From positions 537,925-601,924 of the forward strand of contig LUVW01000010.1 in the NCBI GenBank assembly GCA_001661515.1: a stretch of DNA of 64,000 nucleotides, in the 5' to 3' direction. The notes beneath the pieces are model-generated. The model worked only from the letters and a program-made list of their open reading frames with translations. It ran no database searches and was not told the origin of the DNA. Positions 42,313 to 54,265 of this stretch are shown one piece after another. The position numbers were made by a program, and so were the translations under genes. Each line of letters starts with the position of its first letter. Within the stretch, counting starts at the first letter, position 1. Source of the DNA: Capniomyces stellatus (taxonomy: Eukaryota > Kickxellomycota > Harpellomycetes > Harpellales > Legeriomycetaceae).

Positions 42313-44976
42313 TCAGCGCTCGTCGTTGTTTATACAAAGAACAATTCCAACCAACAGAATTTTGGAGTTCTTCATAAAAACCATTGGGTACCCAGGCCTG
42401 ATATACTCGTACCCGTTAACCAGTTGAAACTCAACAGTAGCCTCGTTTCCAGGTTCAAATCGATTTTGGCAGATATTTTTTCGCGAATTAACGTGCACAT
42501 CAGAGCTAGTGTCATCGTTGCCAACCCATGAGTCTAGGCTGCCAGGCTCTTGGTCGGCAACGCTTTTGTTTGGAATGCCATCATCAGGTAGCGCCAATCC
42601 GTTGCTTTGCAGCTCAATTGGCTTTGCCATAAAAGCATGTAGATTATTGCACAAATAGGAAAAGTTTGCCGTAGATGAGTCCGGCTGTGTTTCTATCTCG
42701 GTGAACCGCTTTTTGTAAATGTAAAGGTCTTCTGGATCCTCTTTGCTTGCAGGGCTTGGCAAACTTGCACTGTTTTCAGCCAAACTAGTGCTGCTGCTTT
42801 GGTTGCTTGCACGGGAAGTAGCTCTAAACATCGTGTTATTGGAATATATCCACGACACCCGAGCCCGCTGTCTAACTGCTCCACAAAACAGAGTGCCAAA
42901 CTCGGCCATTTCTGGGTCACTGGGGAACTCGAAAAACATCACCCGCGCCTGAAACTTCAAACAAGCTCCTCCATCCCTAAACGCCAGCGACTTGATCGAA
43001 ATTGGTGCCTGGGCTGCCAAAGTATCACTGTTATTGCTTCCAATACTGCTGTTGCTGTTGCTGTTGCTGTTACTGTTACTTATCGGTGCGTCCACACTCT
43101 TGCCGGCAGTACAACCCAACCCCATATCCTTTGGTATTTCCAGCAAGACTGACCCAGGTCTCGGCAACACAAACCCGGTGATTGTATTTCCATCCAGCCC
43201 AGCTATTGCTACAGACACCAACTGTCCAGGTCGAGCGCAGTCAATAGGTGTTCCGTGATGATGTATAGACAGCACTTTTACTCCGTGAAAGTTCCCGCCT
43301 TTGTCTGGCCCCACCAAATGACCCAGTCCGGCCTCCCCAATACCGCCATTGGTGTGACTGCTGGGCTTGGTGTTTCCTGCCACTCCACCTTTCTTGCCTG
43401 GGGATAATCCGCACTTTTTCGCAACTCCAACCCCAGCAGCAGCCCCGTCACAACCCAATCGGTCTACACACAAAGTCCCGCTCAGGACCTGGCCTACCAC
43501 AACACACCCGATTTTAGGCACCGAAAAAACCTTTTCGATTCCAAACTCTCCTCCTGTCCTCCCAGCCCGATCAGTCCGAGCCCTACAGTTGCTTCTGGTG
43601 GATTTTGCAGCAGGCCTGTTGGCTACACTGCCCTGTCCACTTGCCAGTCTCCTGCTGCCATCAAACTGCTTTGTGAATGTGCTGTAATTGTATATCTCGC
43701 CAGGCTTGGACTTCAGCAGCGCCACAAACCGCGTCAGCAGATCCATGTCCTGCTTAACACTTGAAGACAAAAATATCGGCACCATCTTCTTTGCCATGAA
43801 GTCGTCTGCCACTTTTTTCAGCTTGCCTTGTTCCATCTCCTTGTCTGAAGTGTTCAGAACCATCTGTCCGCAGTTCGGCAGTGCCTTTTGGAGAACCTCA
43901 ATTATCTGCCTTATCAAAATATTGAACCGCTCACGCCGCGCCTGGTCCATCTTTGTCAACACCAACATCACCGGTGCACCCAATGCCACCGAAAACACCA
44001 AGTACTGCTGAATCGTCTTGCTCAACGTCACGCTGTCTCCAGGAACCACCAGCCACAGGTAATCTGGCTGCCGCCCAAAAATACCTCTCACCGTCGTCTT
44101 TACATATCTAGAGTGCCCACAAGTGTCAATAAATGCCACATGCCTTCGCTTTAGCACCACGTCTGAATCGCTTGTTTCCTCGTTGCAATGCGCCTGGCTG
44201 CTTGCTGTGTTTATAACCCTCCCCTCTTCATCCAACTCAATTACCTCCTGGTTGATTGAACTCGTTTTTCCTGTCTCAATCTCGTGCCTGTGTCTCAACA
44301 GCCCCATCCTAGCCTTCCCTTTCCCATTATCCTTCACCCCGTGAACTATACTCCCCAGCAATGTCGTTTTTCCCGACAAATGGTCTCCCAGCATTGCTAT
44401 TCGCACATCAATACAGTCTTTAGCCTTGCATTCGTCTTTTTTAATCACCACCTCTGCCACATAAAGCTTTTCCATAACCACGCTCTCTTCCGCTTTGCTC
44501 TTCTCTTTGTGCACTCTGATTTTTCCTGATAGCGTGCTATTTCTAATATTGCTATTGTCTCTTTTCTTTTCCATTTCCTTCTTTTCCGACTCCTTCTTCC
44601 TGTCAACCCTTATCTCGCCCACTTCCCGCCAATCAAGACTATCCACTTCCACCCCGTTCAGTCCCTTGGCCATTCTGCTCAACACCTCAACAGTCTTCTC
44701 CATTTCCTCCGCTGTAATTCCAACCATGCTACCGTCGTCCATTACCCCTAACTGATAAACTGCCTCGCCATTCCCTTCCGACAACCGCCATTGAAGCTGC
44801 GTCGTTAAATGGAGCTCTCTTCTTTCATTTACCTTGGTTAGCTTATATTTATATTCTACATTTCCCCCATTGTCCAACTCTGGTGGCAACCTTGTCAGCT
44901 CTATATCTTTCACTGAGCCCCTCTTTCTACTATCTAGAATCTCGCTATCAACAAACACTAGTTCCCTCGTCGCCAT
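42313..44976 (-). CDS. GTPBP1/GTPBP2-type translational GTPase
   Basis: Large EF-Tu-related GTPase of 887 residues from the ATG at 44976, intronless. In animals this family rescues stalled ribosomes and affects mRNA decay; the fungal role is inferred. The N-terminal 190 residues include LTTQLQWRLSEGNGEAVYQLG and DDGSMVGI, typical of the family. G1 is GDHLSGKTTLLGS, followed by the family stretch RHRHEIETGKTSSINQE, G3 DTCGH and G4 TKMD. Beta-barrel domains II and III follow with VVGQVLSGTL and GQLVSVAI-like strands. Low-complexity inserts interrupt the barrels: an A/S/R-rich one near residues 460-490 and an (NS)n run near 640-660. The C-terminal FEPGNEATVEFQLVNG, RPGYPMVF strands close domain III. 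Confidence 0.93.
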   Translation of the reverse strand: MATRELVFVDSEILDSRKRGSVKDIELTRLPPELDNGGNVEYKYKLTKVNERRELHLTTQLQWRLSEGNGEAVYQLGVMDDGSMVGITAEEMEKTVEVLSRMAKGLNGVEVDSLDWREVGEIRVDRKKESEKKEMEKKRDNSNIRNSTLSGKIRVHKEKSKAEESVVMEKLYVAEVVIKKDECKAKDCIDVRIAMLGDHLSGKTTLLGSIVHGVKDNGKGKARMGLLRHRHEIETGKTSSINQEVIELDEEGRVINTASSQAHCNEETSDSDVVLKRRHVAFIDTCGHSRYVKTTVRGIFGRQPDYLWLVVPGDSVTLSKTIQQYLVFSVALGAPVMLVLTKMDQARRERFNILIRQIIEVLQKALPNCGQMVLNTSDKEMEQGKLKKVADDFMAKKMVPIFLSSSVKQDMDLLTRFVALLKSKPGEIYNYSTFTKQFDGSRRLASGQGSVANRPAAKSTRSNCRARTDRAGRTGGEFGIEKVFSVPKIGCVVVGQVLSGTLCVDRLGCDGAAAGVGVAKKCGLSPGKKGGVAGNTKPSSHTNGGIGEAGLGHLVGPDKGGNFHGVKVLSIHHHGTPIDCARPGQLVSVAIAGLDGNTITGFVLPRPGSVLLEIPKDMGLGCTAGKSVDAPISNSNSNSNSNSSIGSNNSDTLAAQAPISIKSLAFRDGGACLKFQARVMFFEFPSDPEMAEFGTLFCGAVRQRARVSWIYSNNTMFRATSRASNQSSSTSLAENSASLPSPASKEDPEDLYIYKKRFTEIETQPDSSTANFSYLCNNLHAFMAKPIELQSNGLALPDDGIPNKSVADQEPGSLDSWVGNDDTSSDVHVNSRKNICQNRFEPGNEATVEFQLVNGYEYIRPGYPMVFMKNSKILLVGIVLCINNDER

Positions 44977-47389
44977 AACCGATTTATTTATTCGCTTTTT
45001 CTGCTGTTCGTATATTACCTCCACTAGCCAATACTCAGAATACTCGTAATGTACTTGGCTGTTCGTTTCTTTTCTATATTTTATATTATATTATTTTAAA
45101 AATGTGCTAATTACTTCACTATCGGTTTGTTTGTGATTTGCACAAGAAGCTTTATACTGAATCTAATTTCCCTCGTATGATTCCTTAAAGGTCCATTTAG
45201 TTCTTTAAGTAGCTTTTGCTTCACTTTTTTTCAAACCAAGTAATTTCAATTACTCGTGCTTTTTTCGGTTTATTAATTCCCATTATCTTGCTTTAAACTT
45301 TGTATCATTTGCCTTTATTTCTATTTCCTACTTGCTTTTTCCTAATGCAATATTTAATCCAATCCAATTGTATAACTTACGCCTTTATTTTTTAATGGTG
45401 TAAACCAATAAAAACACCAGCAACATTAAATTAGCTGAAATGAGGCAGTTTTTAGCTTTCAACCTTGATGTCCAAAATCTTTAACTTTTCTCTTGACTGG
45501 TAAGAAGAAAAAAAAGACACCAACTTGAATTATTTTCTTTCAATAATCACTTTTGCTAAACACTATTGTACTGAAATGTTATTTGAAATAATAAAAAAAA
45601 GACAAGTTTAACCAATTTAACAAGTTGGTTTGTCCTAGTGACTAACAATAACGCTTTCGCTTATTCAAGATCAAATTTGTTTTTAACGTGTTCTTCCTAC
45701 TGCGTCCGTCTGAACAAGATTCCGCAGCAAAACTCTAAAAATTATTAATATATCCAAATCCACCTTTTTAAATCAGCGTTTATTTTAAAACTGGTTACAC
45801 TGTGGGTTCGTAGCACATTCAAACAAACTTGGCACTCTGCTCGAATGTCTACAGCCCAAAGTAGCACCATAACTACTACTCTTGAATGACAGATTCTTAA
45901 GACACCCAAAAATATACCTGTGTTGCTTTTATGGGATTGGGTTTATAAATCACTTTAAGCAGGAATCACGTTTTTTTTTATTTAATAAGTGAGACGCCAA
46001 AGGAAAAGTAGTTATAGAGAATTGGTCATTTTAATGCACATTTTGTAGCATGTGAACTTTGATATATTTAAGCTGATTTGATAAAAGCCCAGTAAAAAAC
46101 AAGACAGTCGAAAACAGTGTGAGAAAAAAGTTACTAAATAATTGGCATATATGGTGAGCTCAAGAGTCATTGGAACACGCAAAATGAAATGAGGTTGTAA
46201 TTTTCAAACAGACATTCCATGTTAAACTTTCAACTCAAATACTTTAGAAGCCTAGGGAAGAAGATAATGTTACATATCCAATCACTGGTTTCTGAGCACT
46301 AGATGAGAAATGTGAATCAAGTCAGAAAAAGTAAACTCCCTCCCTCCCCCGCAATTGAGTTTTTGAAAAGTATATCCCCTTATGATCATGTTTTTCTGTA
46401 GAGCCTACTCAATAGCTGATTGAAGCTAAAAGTTATGCTTAGATAATAGCACAATGTATTTTTTATTATTGCAAAGAGTTCGCTGATGTTTTGTTCCTGT
46501 TCAACTAGATTGTACAAACGGGGGTTTAAATACTGATTACAAGGGAGAAAAGTGTTACTAACTGGCATGACATTTGCGCCTAATTAGAGAAAATCGAGCG
46601 ATAATGGCAGCAATCCTAGTTGCTAATATAATAAACAGTAGCTATGGTTGGAGGAGAAGAAAAGAGTTCGGATCAATAGTCGTACTCAACAATTTCAGAC
46701 TAAAATCGGGAGTAATGTCAATCCCAAGAATGGCCTAATTTTATTGAATAATTATTTGAATTTGAAAAGTAGAACCAGACTGAGATTGTTAGCAAAAAAG
46801 TTTTATTGATCAAAGTAACATTATACAAAGGAGTAGACAAGAGTGATTATAAAAAAATAATATGTAGAACTTGGTAAGAGAAAGAGCAACATGGTTGTCC
46901 TTTTGCCTATAGATTCAGCCAGAAGCAAGATAAATACAAATGTATACAGAGTATTTAGTAACCGCAGAATGTATAGATGTTATGCAAAGATGTGTTCAAA
47001 AACACATTGATACTAGTTGGATTCAGTTAAAAAAAATTTGCTTCCTCAAGCGCCAAATATATTTTGGCTTCAGAATTAGCATGATAACTCATCATTAATA
47101 ATAGTAAATGTATTTCGTATTTTAAAAATTGAGATAGAGAAAGTGTTTTTATTAGACTAACCTTATTTACGACAAACAAAATACACGCTATTATACATAC
47201 AAAAGAAAAGTGGAAGTAAAGAGACAGGACAAAGCTAATGCCCACTAGAAGTTAAACATGATAAGATGTGTCTTAATCGAATATACCTACAGTGAAAACA
47301 AACATTAAAGCATTTAGTGTTTGAACTAAATTTCCATGTTGACAATATCAAAAGTGGTCAAACAAAAGCAAGTATCAAGGTTGTTTCAG
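44977..47389. other. 2.4-kb gene-poor spacer
   Basis: AT-rich DNA, no conserved coding block found on either strand. Contains the promoter of the GTPBP-type gene at its left end. Confidence 0.5.
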
Positions 47390-47616
47390 CTAATAGATAT
47401 TTTGGCTAATCTGCATTATATCGCCATCCAGCAACATTGCTGTCAGTCTGGGGCGGCAAGCAATCATCATCTAACAACCTTGGATCACTTTTATTTTAAA
47501 ATATATTGAGTTTCAAATCAAGTAATGTTTATACTAACCTTTATTAAAACAGCGACGATCTTTGGGGAGCAAAGTAAAATGAATATAGAAAGGTGAAGTG
47601 GTGATTTCAATTTCAT
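47390..47616 (-). CDS. Possible small secreted peptide
   Basis: An ATG at 47616 opens MKLKSPLHLSIFILLCSPKIVA, a good signal-peptide shape, 20 bp after a TATAAAAG box. Exon 47616-47539 ends at a GTTAGT donor and can join in phase to 47470-47390 (GTTGTTAG acceptor), giving 52 residues with two Cys. In another frame the second exon reads LLDDDCLPPQTDSNVAGWRYNAD, which also looks like protein, so the model is open. Confidence 0.3.
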
Positions 47617-48122
47617 CAACCAAGTTCAAACTTTTATACGTTTTTTTTTGCAACAAAACGAAGGAAGAAAAATTTTTTTTATGGGATTATTTAACCAAAA
47701 TTTTGATTTGAAAAAAAATAAAAGACAAGGGCAAAGAAAAACTAATGATTTTTTTTTCTATAAAATAGGCTTGACTAGTTAGAACGGGGGAATTCCAGAT
47801 TTAGGGCTCATTAGCCAATGATAGCCCAAATACCCCATAAAAAAAAAGCTCGAAGCCAATGGCATCCTAACCAGAGTGACTACTAGTTATTTGCGGTTAC
47901 CATTGGGCTTAGATTGCTGCAATCTAAAAATACAAAGGAAACAAATTGAAAAAAAAAGCACTAGAGCTTTGGAGTGAGTGAAAAAAAACCGTTTAGGTTT
48001 GTTATGGGCCAATAGCCAGTCTTGATTTTATTGGCTAAAATAGTACTTTGGGTAAAAAAAAAGAAATCAAACAAACAAAAGTCGTGCCAACTCGGAGTTT
48101 GGCAAGATCGAGTGCTAATGAT
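47617..48122. other. Short spacer
   Basis: 0.5 kb between a possible small secreted-peptide gene and the next small gene. A/T runs only. Confidence 0.4.
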
Positions 48123-48377
48123 ATGGACGCGTGGGAGTGGGTGAAGCACCTTATGTCAGTGACCAAGAAGGTTCTAGCCAGCAACACAAAGGCGCTACAC
48201 AGATATAAAAAAAGACTTAATTATTGCCTTGACAAAAGTTGTGGAAACGAGGCCTTTTTATGGCAGTCCCAATGGTTGCCGAACAGTAATGGTAAGGGCC
48301 GATTAAACGTTCTAGATACTGTTGGCTATCATAAAGCTAGGCTAGAGTACCAAAGCCAAACCTTAAAGCGAGACTAA
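48123..48377 (+). CDS. Small orphan basic protein
   Basis: ATG-initiated frame of 84 residues, starting MDAWEWVKHLMSVTKK. It is basic and Trp/Tyr/Lys-rich, with two Cys (YCLDKSCGNE) and no membrane segment. The composition is protein-like and the frame stays open upstream of the ATG to about 48048, but I recognise no family. It converges on mL49 with about 100 bp between the stops. Confidence 0.4.
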   Translation: MDAWEWVKHLMSVTKKVLASNTKALHRYKKRLNYCLDKSCGNEAFLWQSQWLPNSNGKGRLNVLDTVGYHKARLEYQSQTLKRD

Positions 48378-48480
48378 CAACAAAAAAACTGAGACAAGAT
48401 GCAAGTAGTTTTTTTATTTGATTTTATTATAAGGTCAGTTTTGTGTGTAATTAATGGAAAGTCAAATGTAGTAGCGGTGA

Positions 48481-49068
48481 TTAAAATCCTTTTGCAGTCA
48501 GGAACTCACGGACTTGTCTAGAATATTCGCCTTTGATAATGATATTTGAATTTAGTTTCTTGATTGAGACATTTTCCTGTCCAAAGACCAAGGATAGGTC
48601 CTCCTTTAGTTGCTAAAATCAAAAGAAACAATGCAATGTTAATGAGATTTCTGGCTACACTTGCCAAAACACAAGTATGGAGATAAAAGATAATGAAAAA
48701 TAAGGTGACACCATCAAGAGCCCAAATCTAAACAAAAAGGCGTGCACTGTAGTATGTACGTATGTTATAAATCATACAGTAATTGCCATGCAAATAGTGT
48801 TGCTACTCACTTTTACATCGCCATCAATTCGTCTAATTATAGTTAGTTTACGTGACCCGTTATTTTTGAATTCGCTGTATACCGGCAAAGATTTATAAAC
48901 TGTTCTGCGGACATAGTAAGGAAGATTGATAGTGTTCTCTTGGGCAACACTGCCTTCGGTCTCGATTGTACTATTGCTTTTGAGTGTAAACGAGCTTGTT
49001 ATAAATCTGCTTTGAATCAATTTTGAGGAATTTGTTTTTCCAATACTTGATCTAAATATGTTGAGCAT
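48481..49068 (-). CDS. IMG2: Mitochondrial large-subunit ribosomal protein mL49
   Basis: Mitoribosomal protein of the mL49/Img2 family, 129 residues. Exon 1 (49068-48811) starts MLNIFRSSIGK, a basic presequence, and carries LPYYVRRTVYKSLPVYSEF and RKLTIIRRIDGD, the family core. Exon 2 (48612-48481) supplies QLKEDLSLVFG, IIIKGEYSRQVREFLTAKGF, the usual C-terminal end. The intron (GTGAGT...TTTTAG) is in phase 0. It shares a 1-kb divergent spacer with NHP2. Confidence 0.93.
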
Positions 49069-50043
49069 TCTCGGTACTTTTTTTTTATAAAGAAAAAACA
49101 AAAATAAAGTAGCAAATTCAGTAATCTACAACTGCTAGTTTGATGAAAAGTAGTGTGCTTGGTGAGACTGACTGTTTTAGAATTAGAATTGTCAAATTCT
49201 TGAAATACCACACAAGTTATTAATATTATTTTAATTTGATAAAGCAAATCAACAAAAAAAAATCAGAAAATCAAAAAAAAAGTCTTATCCACAACCCAAC
49301 GATATTAACAAAAGACATTTGAAAATAGGGAAATCAGCCAAAATTATGGAAAAGCAACAAAATTAGCAATAAATATGTGTTTAATTGCAAGTACGTGCTT
49401 CCAAAACACTATATACTGTAAAGACGTGAAAAACACCATCATATAGAGCCATGCAGTAAAAAAGGGGGAACCCCCAAATGGACAAACCCAGGACTATTAT
49501 CCGTTAAAAGCAGCTTTGAAATAATGAATAGGCAGTGACTGCAATACAGTCAACACTGCGAATACAGAGATAATGTCATGTGGGTGCATCAAATACCAGT
49601 GTTCATTTGGTAGCTGTTGAAGTAAAAAGCCATGGACAAGAGTGCGTTACTTCAGGGAAGCAACGAGCCAAAACTGGGCGGTTTGTAATGGTTGCCAGCT
49701 ATGAGGTCGGTTGAGCAAGAAAGGAAAAAAAAAAGTATATAGTAAATTATGTTTTATAATTTTACCCAATTAAACCACGGTAAACAAAAAAAGGCTAAAT
49801 CGAAGTGTAAAAAAAAAAATTTTCGCTACAAAAAAATACTAAAAAAAATGGATCGAGTTAAAAATATTTTATAGTCATTATAGCGACTTTTCAGAGTAAA
49901 AAGAAAAAGAGAAAAAAAATAGTAAAGTAAAATAAAAAGAGAATCGAATTCAGAATCTTTTATTAGAATTTAGTATTATTTTATTTCAGTAAAAGTATAA
50001 AGTAAAGAAACTCGTAGAAAATAAGAAAGCAAATAGGAACAAA
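49069..50043. other. Divergent promoter region mL49/NHP2
   Basis: 1-kb A/T-rich bidirectional spacer. Long A-runs (49250-49290, 49725-49990) precede the NHP2 ATG. No coding block. Confidence 0.5.
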
Positions 50044-51025
50044 ATGGCAAAATCATCCAAAGTTAAGACACCAACAAAAAAGTCAGCAGAAAAGGCAGAA
50101 AAGGTAGCAGCGGTTGAGGATGTTGAGGAATTTGAAGTCAAGGCAGAGAATCTTGCGCAAATCGCATCGCCATTAGCAGACAAGAAGCTTAGAAAGAAGC
50201 TGTTGAAGGTGGTGAAGAAGGGTAAGTTTGATATTGGCGATTTATACGCTTACAGGAGGGAAACATTGTTCGATTAAATAAAATAAATCGAATAAACGAT
50301 ATTGGATTAATCGTGGATGGCAATAAAAGATATGAAAGAGTAAGACAAATATAATGACTCGAGCTAATGAGATATTTGATTGTTTTTAATGGATACTGTA
50401 GCTACCAAGCACAAGCACGTCAAGAGAGGAGTCAAGGAGGTAGTCAAAGGATTGAGAAAAGGAGAAAAAGGGTAAGTAGAAACGATCAGAACTGGGAACA
50501 TTTTAATGATTTCAGATATGTATATATATGGTACTGGGAATTCTACACCACACGAGTTAAAAATGCAATGTGGAGAGGTTGAGGCAACATTGCTGAGACA
50601 GTTGTAGTTTAAAAAACAAAAATGAAACAGAACCGGCAAAGCAAAACATAGTGTTTGAAGAGAAAGAAAAATTGAAAGAGGGATGAGAAGAGTAAATGAA
50701 TATGATATTAAAGTATATAACTGATTTACAACTGTATTTGTTGAGTAGACTTGTAATTCTTGCAGGAAACATCTCGCCAATTGATGTACTCAGTCACGTT
50801 CCAGTGCTTTGCGAGGATAACAGCGTTCCATACATTTTTGTCAGCAGTAAAGAAGAGTTGGGATTTGCAGGATCGACAAAGCGACCAACATCGTGTGTGA
50901 TGGTTGTTGCTGGAGGAAAGACAGGAAAGGGTGCTGGAATTGAGGACTATAAAGAGGTTCTTGACGAATGCAGAGAAACTGTCATTGACTTAAATACCAA
51001 GTTGATTGGATCTACCATGGCTTAA
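50044..51025 (+). CDS. NHP2: H/ACA snoRNP protein Nhp2
   Basis: Core protein of H/ACA RNPs that guide rRNA pseudouridylation; an L7Ae-type kink-turn RNA binder. Exons 50044-50221, 50402-50471 and 50749-51025 join in phase, giving 174 residues. The N-terminus is K/E-rich. The family core reads KHVKRGVKEVVKGLRKGEKG, LVILAGNISPIDVLSHVPVL, VPYIFVSSKEELG and TKRPTSCVMVV, all highly conserved. The C-terminus ends shortly after, as in the family. The second exon is only 70 nt. Confidence 0.97.
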
Positions 51026-51608
51026 GTTATGGCAAAGGAAAAGGGGGGCGAAGGGAGCAGAAGAATGGGAGGAAGGATGTTGATGAGATGGAGGGGGGAT
51101 AGTATATATAATAAATCGATTTTAAACCTGAATAGCAAAGAAAAAAATGCTTTTAATTATATCTTGACGAGTTTCTATTCAAAATAAATTTTAAAAAAAG
51201 GATAATATTAGAATAGTAGAAAATATATCAAAGTCAACAACAATGAGCATGGCAATACTAGCGTTAAGTGGGCCGGTTAGTGTTGATTGTGCCGTTAAAA
51301 AAGTCAGATGGTTATTTCTAAGCATTTGTTGTAAAAAAATAATTAAAAAAAAAACCAAAAACAAAAGCTGGAATGATGGAAATAGTGGAAATAGATATTG
51401 ATTGCTCGATTCGATGAGGTATGAAATTGAAAATGTTTAAAACTAGATTGAGAACCTCACCACCCTCCACCCATCTAAAGTGAGACAAAAGTTAAGCAAT
51501 GAAGTTTGAAGTAAGAGGCGAAGAGAGTGTGGAGGGGTGGATTCAAGTAGCTGAAACCCTGAACAAATTTTTGTCTTAATCGGTATACTCAGTTATTACG
51601 TGATACTA
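51026..51608. other. Convergent spacer NHP2/RCM1
   Basis: 0.6 kb between two stops. Contains A-rich and GGGAGG-type purine runs. No coding block. Confidence 0.5.
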
Positions 51609-53861
51609 TTAGTTGGTGATGGGAGCACGCACTTTTCGTCTATTGACTTTTTTCTTTTTGTCCGACTTGGATTTGCTGGGTATAGCAGGTTGGATTGAGC
51701 TGGGTGTGTTGGTAGAAACTACAGCATCAACACCGCCTTCACCAGTGGTTACACCATCAGGGGTGCTGTCAGTGTTGTTGCTGGAGGAAAGAGATGGTAT
51801 ACCAGTGGAGTTTGGTTTTTTATGGGATTGGTTGTTCTGGGTGTTGAGAGCTCCCTTTTTTCTTTTCTTGGATTGGTCGGTGCTGGAGGTGTTGTTGATT
51901 TCGTTGTTTTCTTGCATGTAGTTGTTGATGACAAGGGGGACAAGCGGATCAGAAAGGACAAAGCAAGCAACAAAGAATCCGTTGGTGAGCATCTGTGGGC
52001 TTGAACGGACCAAAGAGTTGGTTTGTTCTGGGGTTAGGTAGGATGTTTGCTGGCCGCGCAAGGTCCAGGTAGGCAGGACGTTGGGTTGGGTGTCCAGACA
52101 AAACCTGGACTGCGAGTTCAAGACGTTTGAAACAACGTGTTCGTTTTCTTGTTCGTGGATTGAGCAGGTCGAATAGGATATTTTCCGGGCCTTGGGGAAC
52201 TTCATTGCGTGTAGAATGATTTGGGTTTGGAACTGGCTCAAGTTTTTCAACCTGTCGTTTACCTGATCGGACACGCTCTTGGTCTTTTTGTGGATGTTCA
52301 AATCGTTTTTTCTCGAGCTGTAAGCGTTGATGAAGTGGTCAACCAACTCATCAGCTCTGTTTATGATTCCTGACCCTGAACATGACGGATCAAGCAAGAT
52401 GTATTCGACGTCTTTGTACAGGCTGTTGTTTGGATCCAAGTCCAAAAAGCTCGTGCATTTCGTCTGAATGTTGCTGCATCCTGCTTTGTTTGTCATGCTC
52501 ACCAGCACGCCGAGCCTTTTGCTGTCCATATCAAAAGCATGGATTGTTCCTGTATTCCCCATCAAGCTTGATAGATGGCTTGTTTTGTTTCCTGGTGCTG
52601 CGCATGCATCAATAACACTGCTCGACTTTTCTGGATTCAGTATGTGTGCTGGGAAACACGACGCCTTGTCTTGCAGTATAATTTCTCCCGAAACGTATAG
52701 TTTGTGGTCATGGAAATCTGTTCCTTCTGGAAACACCAGCAGGTCAAGCAGGTGTGGGTCTTGACAAAACACTTTTCTCCTAATAAATAGGACAAAACAA
52801 AATCGGTAAATAAATTAATAATTAAAAAAAGCAAGATAAGGGTAAATCAAATCAGGGATCATTAGGAAAACCTAGCCATTCCATTGATGAACATGCTTGT
52901 TGTCAGTGATAGTGTCATGTAGCTTACTTTATTCCCAGAACCTTTTGCATGTTTTCAACTTGGACAGTTTCCAAAAACTTGTATCCCAAACCAACAAACT
53001 CCTTGACAACATCGTCAATGCTGGTTTTGAGTAGGTTTACACGTACAAATCTCGGTATATACTCTAAAGCACCAAAGAAGAAAGAAGAATAAAATAAACG
53101 TGGTCATATTAGTAGAGTTAAAAAAAAACAAAAACAAAAAACACGAATAGAAGAAATGTTTGGTGGATACGAAAGATACAAACCTTTTATCAAGAACTGG
53201 GCTGGCACAAAGTCGGCCTTGTTGCTTTTGTTTTGCAGTTTTTTGATTGATTCAAAGGTTTCAAGGATTTTGGCTTTATGTTTCAAGATGTGTTTTTTTA
53301 GCCAGTAGTCATCCTTTCCATGCTGGAACCCACCCCTTGCAAACAACAAATCGTGCATGATGACTAGACAGTCTACATCCTTGAGCTTATATATATATAT
53401 AAATGTAAAGGGAAATAAAAAAAAAAATAGGGACGTTATTTCAGATAAGCTGCATGGTGCGGTTTATTGGTGTTATAGAAAGCTTGAAAGTTTTAATTGT
53501 GTGTAATATGGAGCCTAGTGTTATTTTTACCTCGGGAGCTAGCTTTATTAATTCGCTCTTGTCTAGAACATTTAGCAGAATTTCGGAATCTAAGTGTTCA
53601 AATATGAATTCAGATAGGAAAAGATTAGTTGATTTGACGGTATTAACTAGTAGCAATGGTGGGGATTGGTAATATTGATTGCAATTGTAGTGGGGGATAA
53701 TAATAGCGAGGGTTACATTTCAGGGTTTCGCAAAGAGCGGCATAGATTTGTTTTTTGAATTCGGGTTTTACGCCGTTGCTTCCCAGGGTTAGACTTTTCA
53801 AGGATCCCTTTCCTTGGAGCAGGTTTTTTGTGACGTATCCTGCTTGCTGATAAAACCCCAT
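51609..53861 (-). CDS. RCM1: 25S rRNA cytosine-5 methyltransferase (Rcm1/NSUN5)
   Basis: Methylates a conserved cytosine of large-subunit rRNA in the nucleolus, using S-adenosylmethionine. Exons 53861-53717, 53646-53531, 53379-53184, 53063-52928 and 52779-51609 give 587 residues. N-terminal part: QIYAALCETLK and YIPRFVRVNLLKTSIDDV. The Rossmann core shows DACAAPGNKTSHL (SAM motif I), AFDMDSKRL, the DPSCSGSG loop with motif IV Cys and YSTCSIHEQENE with motif VI Cys, both needed in the m5C mechanism. FFVACFVL closes the fold. About 120 residues follow, rich in K, S, T and N, ending KSDKKKKVNRRKVRAP, a likely nucleolar signal. Exon 3 could start six bases earlier (after AAG at 53386). It is divergent from RPC19 with 400 bp between. 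Confidence 0.95.
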
Positions 53862-54265
53862 GGTGATACTAGGTGACTGTTGTAAATATTAGACGGTATA
53901 TTTATGGGGATACTTTGGGGTATATGAAAAATCTAGACCTCTCAAAATAAATGAACAAGTAAAAAAAAAAAGTAAATTTTGTAGAAAAATCGAGTCCCGT
54001 TTAATTTCTCGATCCAAGTAAATAGGTAAATCCAACAATTATCAGAGAGAAGAAAAAAAAACAATTAAACAAATAAAAAATGTGGTAACAAAAAAATTTT
54101 TTTAATCGAGTTTTAAATAGGATAATTGAATTTTGAGCAATCGAATATTTCAATATATATATATATTTCTCTTTATTTCTCAATTGTTGTTGGAAATATA
54201 TAAAGTTCGCAAGCGTACACATACACAAAAATAGTAAATAGAAGTAGAAAAAGGGAACAAAAAAA

